A stretch of DNA of 6,787 nucleotides from Clostridia bacterium (lineage in GTDB: Bacteria > Bacillota > Clostridia > Oscillospirales > Acutalibacteraceae), in contig CAAEBW010000321.1 in assembly GCA_900754145.1 (NCBI GenBank), forward strand, positions 1 through 6,787, read 5' to 3'. A program made the translations under genes and the position numbers. The notes under the pieces were generated by a model. The model did no database searches and was not told the origin of the DNA. It worked only from the letters and a program-made list of their open reading frames with translations. Of this stretch, positions 4,800 to 6,787 are shown one piece after another; position 1 is the stretch's first letter; each line of letters starts with the position of its first letter.

Positions 4800-6650
4800 T
4801 TAAAGCTCTAAAACCGCAAAATCCTCTCCATTTAAGTTTAGTATGCCGTTATTCGGTTTATTACCGAAAATCACCTCAGCGGTATTAAATTTTTCGGGAA
4901 TTTTAATTTCCGATGGCTCCTGCCAGCGGTTGACCGCCACCAGCACCTCGTTTTTTCCCTTCTTGCGAATATACACAATATCGCCGAAATTTGCGTACAC
5001 GGGGATAAACTCGCCCGATTTAAAGACAGGGCTGTTTCTTCGGAACTGCCCGAGCTTTTTATAAAAGTCGGTAAGTGCCTTATCCTCCCCTCCCCATGGG
5101 AAGCCCGCGCGGCAGAATGGGTCGCCGTAGCCGCTCATTCCCGCCTCGTCCCCGTAATAAAGGGAGGGAACCCCCGGCATCGTGTACTGAAGCACCGCCG
5201 CCAGCCTTAAAAGAGCGGCGCCGTGTGCGTATTCCTCGGCGCTTAAGGTCTGTCTTGACTGCCACTCACGGTCGCCGACATAATCACTTTTAGCAAGACG
5301 CGTTAGTATTCTCGCGGTATCGTGGGTACCGATATGGTTCATCAAAAGCTTTACCGATTGGGGCGGATAATTGTCTAATATATCAAGCACGGTATCAAGC
5401 AAATCGCGGGAGTTTCCGCCCTTAACAAAGGTGATTATCGCCTCGGCAAGGGGATAATTCATAACAGAGTCAAGCTGTCTGCCACGCAGGAAACGGCGGC
5501 GGCTGCCGTAGCTTATCTTGTTTGTCGCGTCCTCCCAAACCTCGCCTAAAAGGTAGTTCTGCTTACCCTCTGCCTTAACGGCGAGACGGATTTTATCAAG
5601 GAAGGAGTCGGGCAGTTCATCTGCAACATCAAGTCTCCAGCCCTTAATTCCCTTTTTAAGCCAATATCTTATAACCCCGTTTTCGCCTGTTATAAAGCTT
5701 GAAAAGGATAAATCCTCCTCATTGGTTTCAGGCAGGGAGGGCACGCCCCACCAGCAGGAATAACCCGTACGGAAATTGCCGAACTTGAACCAGCTATGAT
5801 AAGGCGACTCGGGCGAATTTGCCGCACCGACGGTATCATAACGGTTTTTAGCGTTGAAATAACGGCTGTCGTCCCCAGTGTGGGAAAAAACGCCATCCAA
5901 TACTACCCCGATTCCATACTCCCGCGCCGCATTGATAAGAGAAACCAAATCCTCCTCGGTGCCTAACATCGGGTCGATATTGAGATAGTCCGCCGTATTG
6001 TAGCGGTGGTTGGAGTGCGCCTCGAAAATCGGGTTTAAGTATATACAGCTGACCCCAAGCTCCTGTAAATAGGGGAGCTTTTCCTCAATTCCCTTAAGGT
6101 CGCCACCGTAATAGTCGTTGCCCAAGGAGCATTTACCGCCCGTTTGACGGTATTCGGGCTGTTTTTGCCAGTCCTCGCATATATATCGGTCCTCGGGTAT
6201 GTTGGCTTTAGGGGTATGGGAATTATAAAATCGGTCGGGGAAAATCTGATAAATAATACCGCCGTCTAACCAGCTCGGTGTGGAGTAATCGCGGTTATAT
6301 ACCGTCATCTGCCACCAGTCGCCCTCGTTTGCGACAATACCCAAGGAATGCTCGTACTTTACAACCCTGAACTCGCCGTAATCGCTTGTATAGCGGAACT
6401 GATACCAGTAAAGCCCCTCTGTAAGGGTAATTTCACACTCGTAAAAGCGGTATCCGTCAAGCTCGTCACCCACCGTCATTCTTGCCTCCCGCACCGTATC
6501 GCCGCTGTCGTCACGTAAAAGCAAAAACGCTGAATGAACATGGGCGTCATTATGCAACAACAGCTTTAGCCGAAGGGTCTCCCCTTCGGCTAAAGCACCT
6601 AACTTATTACGGTAAAGCGGGTTTCTTGAATCAAAAGGATAATGTTCCAT
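4800..6650 (-). CDS. Intracellular GH13 alpha-amylase-family hydrolase (neopullulanase/cyclomaltodextrinase-like)
   Basis: Retaining glycosidase acting on alpha-1,4 (possibly alpha-1,6) glucans or dextrins. Of 616 residues, about 1-120 form a beta-rich N-terminal domain of the type found in neopullulanases; the catalytic barrel begins at DGGIIYQIFPDRF (129-141). All four classical GH13 regions are seen: DGVFSHTG (252-259), GWRLDVADE with nucleophile D341, LLGEVWED with acid/base E370, and NHIGTHDTARIL with H443/D444 as the transition-state stabiliser. PSLYYGDEAGMSG (495-507) and a C-terminal beta domain (about 545-616) follow. There is no signal peptide or membrane segment, so it acts in the cytoplasm. 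The ATG at 6650 lies 3 nt after the glgP stop with no strong ribosome binding site, implying coupled translation. With GlgP it probably clears limit dextrins or short maltodextrins. Subfamily and bond preference cannot be fixed by eye. Confidence 0.9.
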   Translation of the reverse strand: MEHYPFDSRNPLYRNKLGALAEGETLRLKLLLHNDAHVHSAFLLLRDDSGDTVREARMTVGDELDGYRFYECEITLTEGLYWYQFRYTSDYGEFRVVKYEHSLGIVANEGDWWQMTVYNRDYSTPSWLDGGIIYQIFPDRFYNSHTPKANIPEDRYICEDWQKQPEYRQTGGKCSLGNDYYGGDLKGIEEKLPYLQELGVSCIYLNPIFEAHSNHRYNTADYLNIDPMLGTEEDLVSLINAAREYGIGVVLDGVFSHTGDDSRYFNAKNRYDTVGAANSPESPYHSWFKFGNFRTGYSCWWGVPSLPETNEEDLSFSSFITGENGVIRYWLKKGIKGWRLDVADELPDSFLDKIRLAVKAEGKQNYLLGEVWEDATNKISYGSRRRFLRGRQLDSVMNYPLAEAIITFVKGGNSRDLLDTVLDILDNYPPQSVKLLMNHIGTHDTARILTRLAKSDYVGDREWQSRQTLSAEEYAHGAALLRLAAVLQYTMPGVPSLYYGDEAGMSGYGDPFCRAGFPWGGEDKALTDFYKKLGQFRRNSPVFKSGEFIPVYANFGDIVYIRKKGKNEVLVAVNRWQEPSEIKIPEKFNTAEVIFGNKPNNGILNLNGEDFAVLEL

Positions 6651-6653
6651 AGA

Positions 6654-6787
6654 TTACTTAACGGGCTTTAAGTGCCAGATATTTTCGGCGTAATCGCCTA
6701 TTGAACGGTCTGCCGAGAAGATACCCGACTTCGCAATATTTACAAGCGACATCTTGTTCCACTTCTCACGGTCGGCGTAAAGCGCGC
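6654..6787 (-). CDS. glgP: Glycogen/maltodextrin phosphorylase, C-terminal end (5' part outside window)
   Basis: Only the last 43 codons and the stop are present; the frame is open to the window edge. The visible peptide contains REKWNKMSLVNIAKSG and then IFSADRSIGDYAENIWHLKP, which closely follow the conserved C-terminus of GT35 phosphorylases (REKWN, MSLxNIAxSGxFSSDRTIxEYAxxIW in family members). The enzyme releases glucose-1-phosphate from the non-reducing ends of glycogen or maltodextrins using phosphate and PLP; the PLP-binding and catalytic residues lie upstream and cannot be checked here. Its stop is 3 nt before the GH13 start, making it the upstream gene of a glycogen-degradation operon. 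Confidence 0.9.
   Translation of the reverse strand, partial: ALYADREKWNKMSLVNIAKSGIFSADRSIGDYAENIWHLKPVK

Noticed and set aside
5075..5293. Plus-strand Arg/Pro-rich open frame within the GH13 gene
   Set aside because: It is a shadow of the well-supported GH13 coding frame on the other strand and has no domain features.
1..6787. Search by eye for CRISPR arrays, transposases, phage or defence genes, and riboswitches
   Set aside because: No regularly spaced repeats, mobile-element proteins or recognised riboswitch folds were found.

Overview
The window looks like chromosomal DNA of a low-to-moderate-GC member of the Bacillota, most likely a gut Clostridia of the Oscillospiraceae/Lachnospiraceae type. 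This rests on protein flavour, strong GGAGG-type ribosome binding sites, Firmicutes-style terminators and a TTG start. It is an inference, not a database match. Five substantial protein genes are present, plus the tail of a sixth, one tRNA and one decayed regulator gene.

Layout. Plus strand, 1-2188: the C-terminal part of the potassium sensor kinase KdpD, overlapping by 8 nt its response regulator KdpE. From 2189 to 2584 there is no protein gene, but there are four stem-loops and a minus-strand tRNA-Arg with anticodon CCG. Minus strand, 2585-3598: galE (UDP-glucose 4-epimerase), with a readable promoter at 3631-3659; the tRNA lies 37 nt downstream of galE. From 3775 to about 4028, on the plus strand, is the remnant of an XRE-type helix-turn-helix regulator, broken by a stop codon, an internal deletion and a further frameshift. 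Minus strand, 6787 down to 4012: a tight cluster of glgP (3' end only), an intracellular GH13 amylase-type enzyme (3 nt gap) and a ZIP-family metal transporter (26 nt gap).

How the genes work together. GlgP and the GH13 enzyme form a cytoplasmic glycogen/maltodextrin breakdown pair: phosphorolysis of outer chains, and hydrolysis of the dextrins or branches that remain. GalE interconverts UDP-glucose and UDP-galactose and so touches the same sugar-nucleotide pool, but it has its own promoter. The ZIP transporter is placed as the third gene of the glycogen operon, which is functionally unexpected. KdpDE is a separate potassium/osmotic control unit whose kdpABC target is not visible. I see no defence system, CRISPR array, transposase or phage gene. 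The most noteworthy points are the XRE gene relic, the galE-tRNA arrangement with terminators facing each other, and the metal transporter in the glycogen operon.
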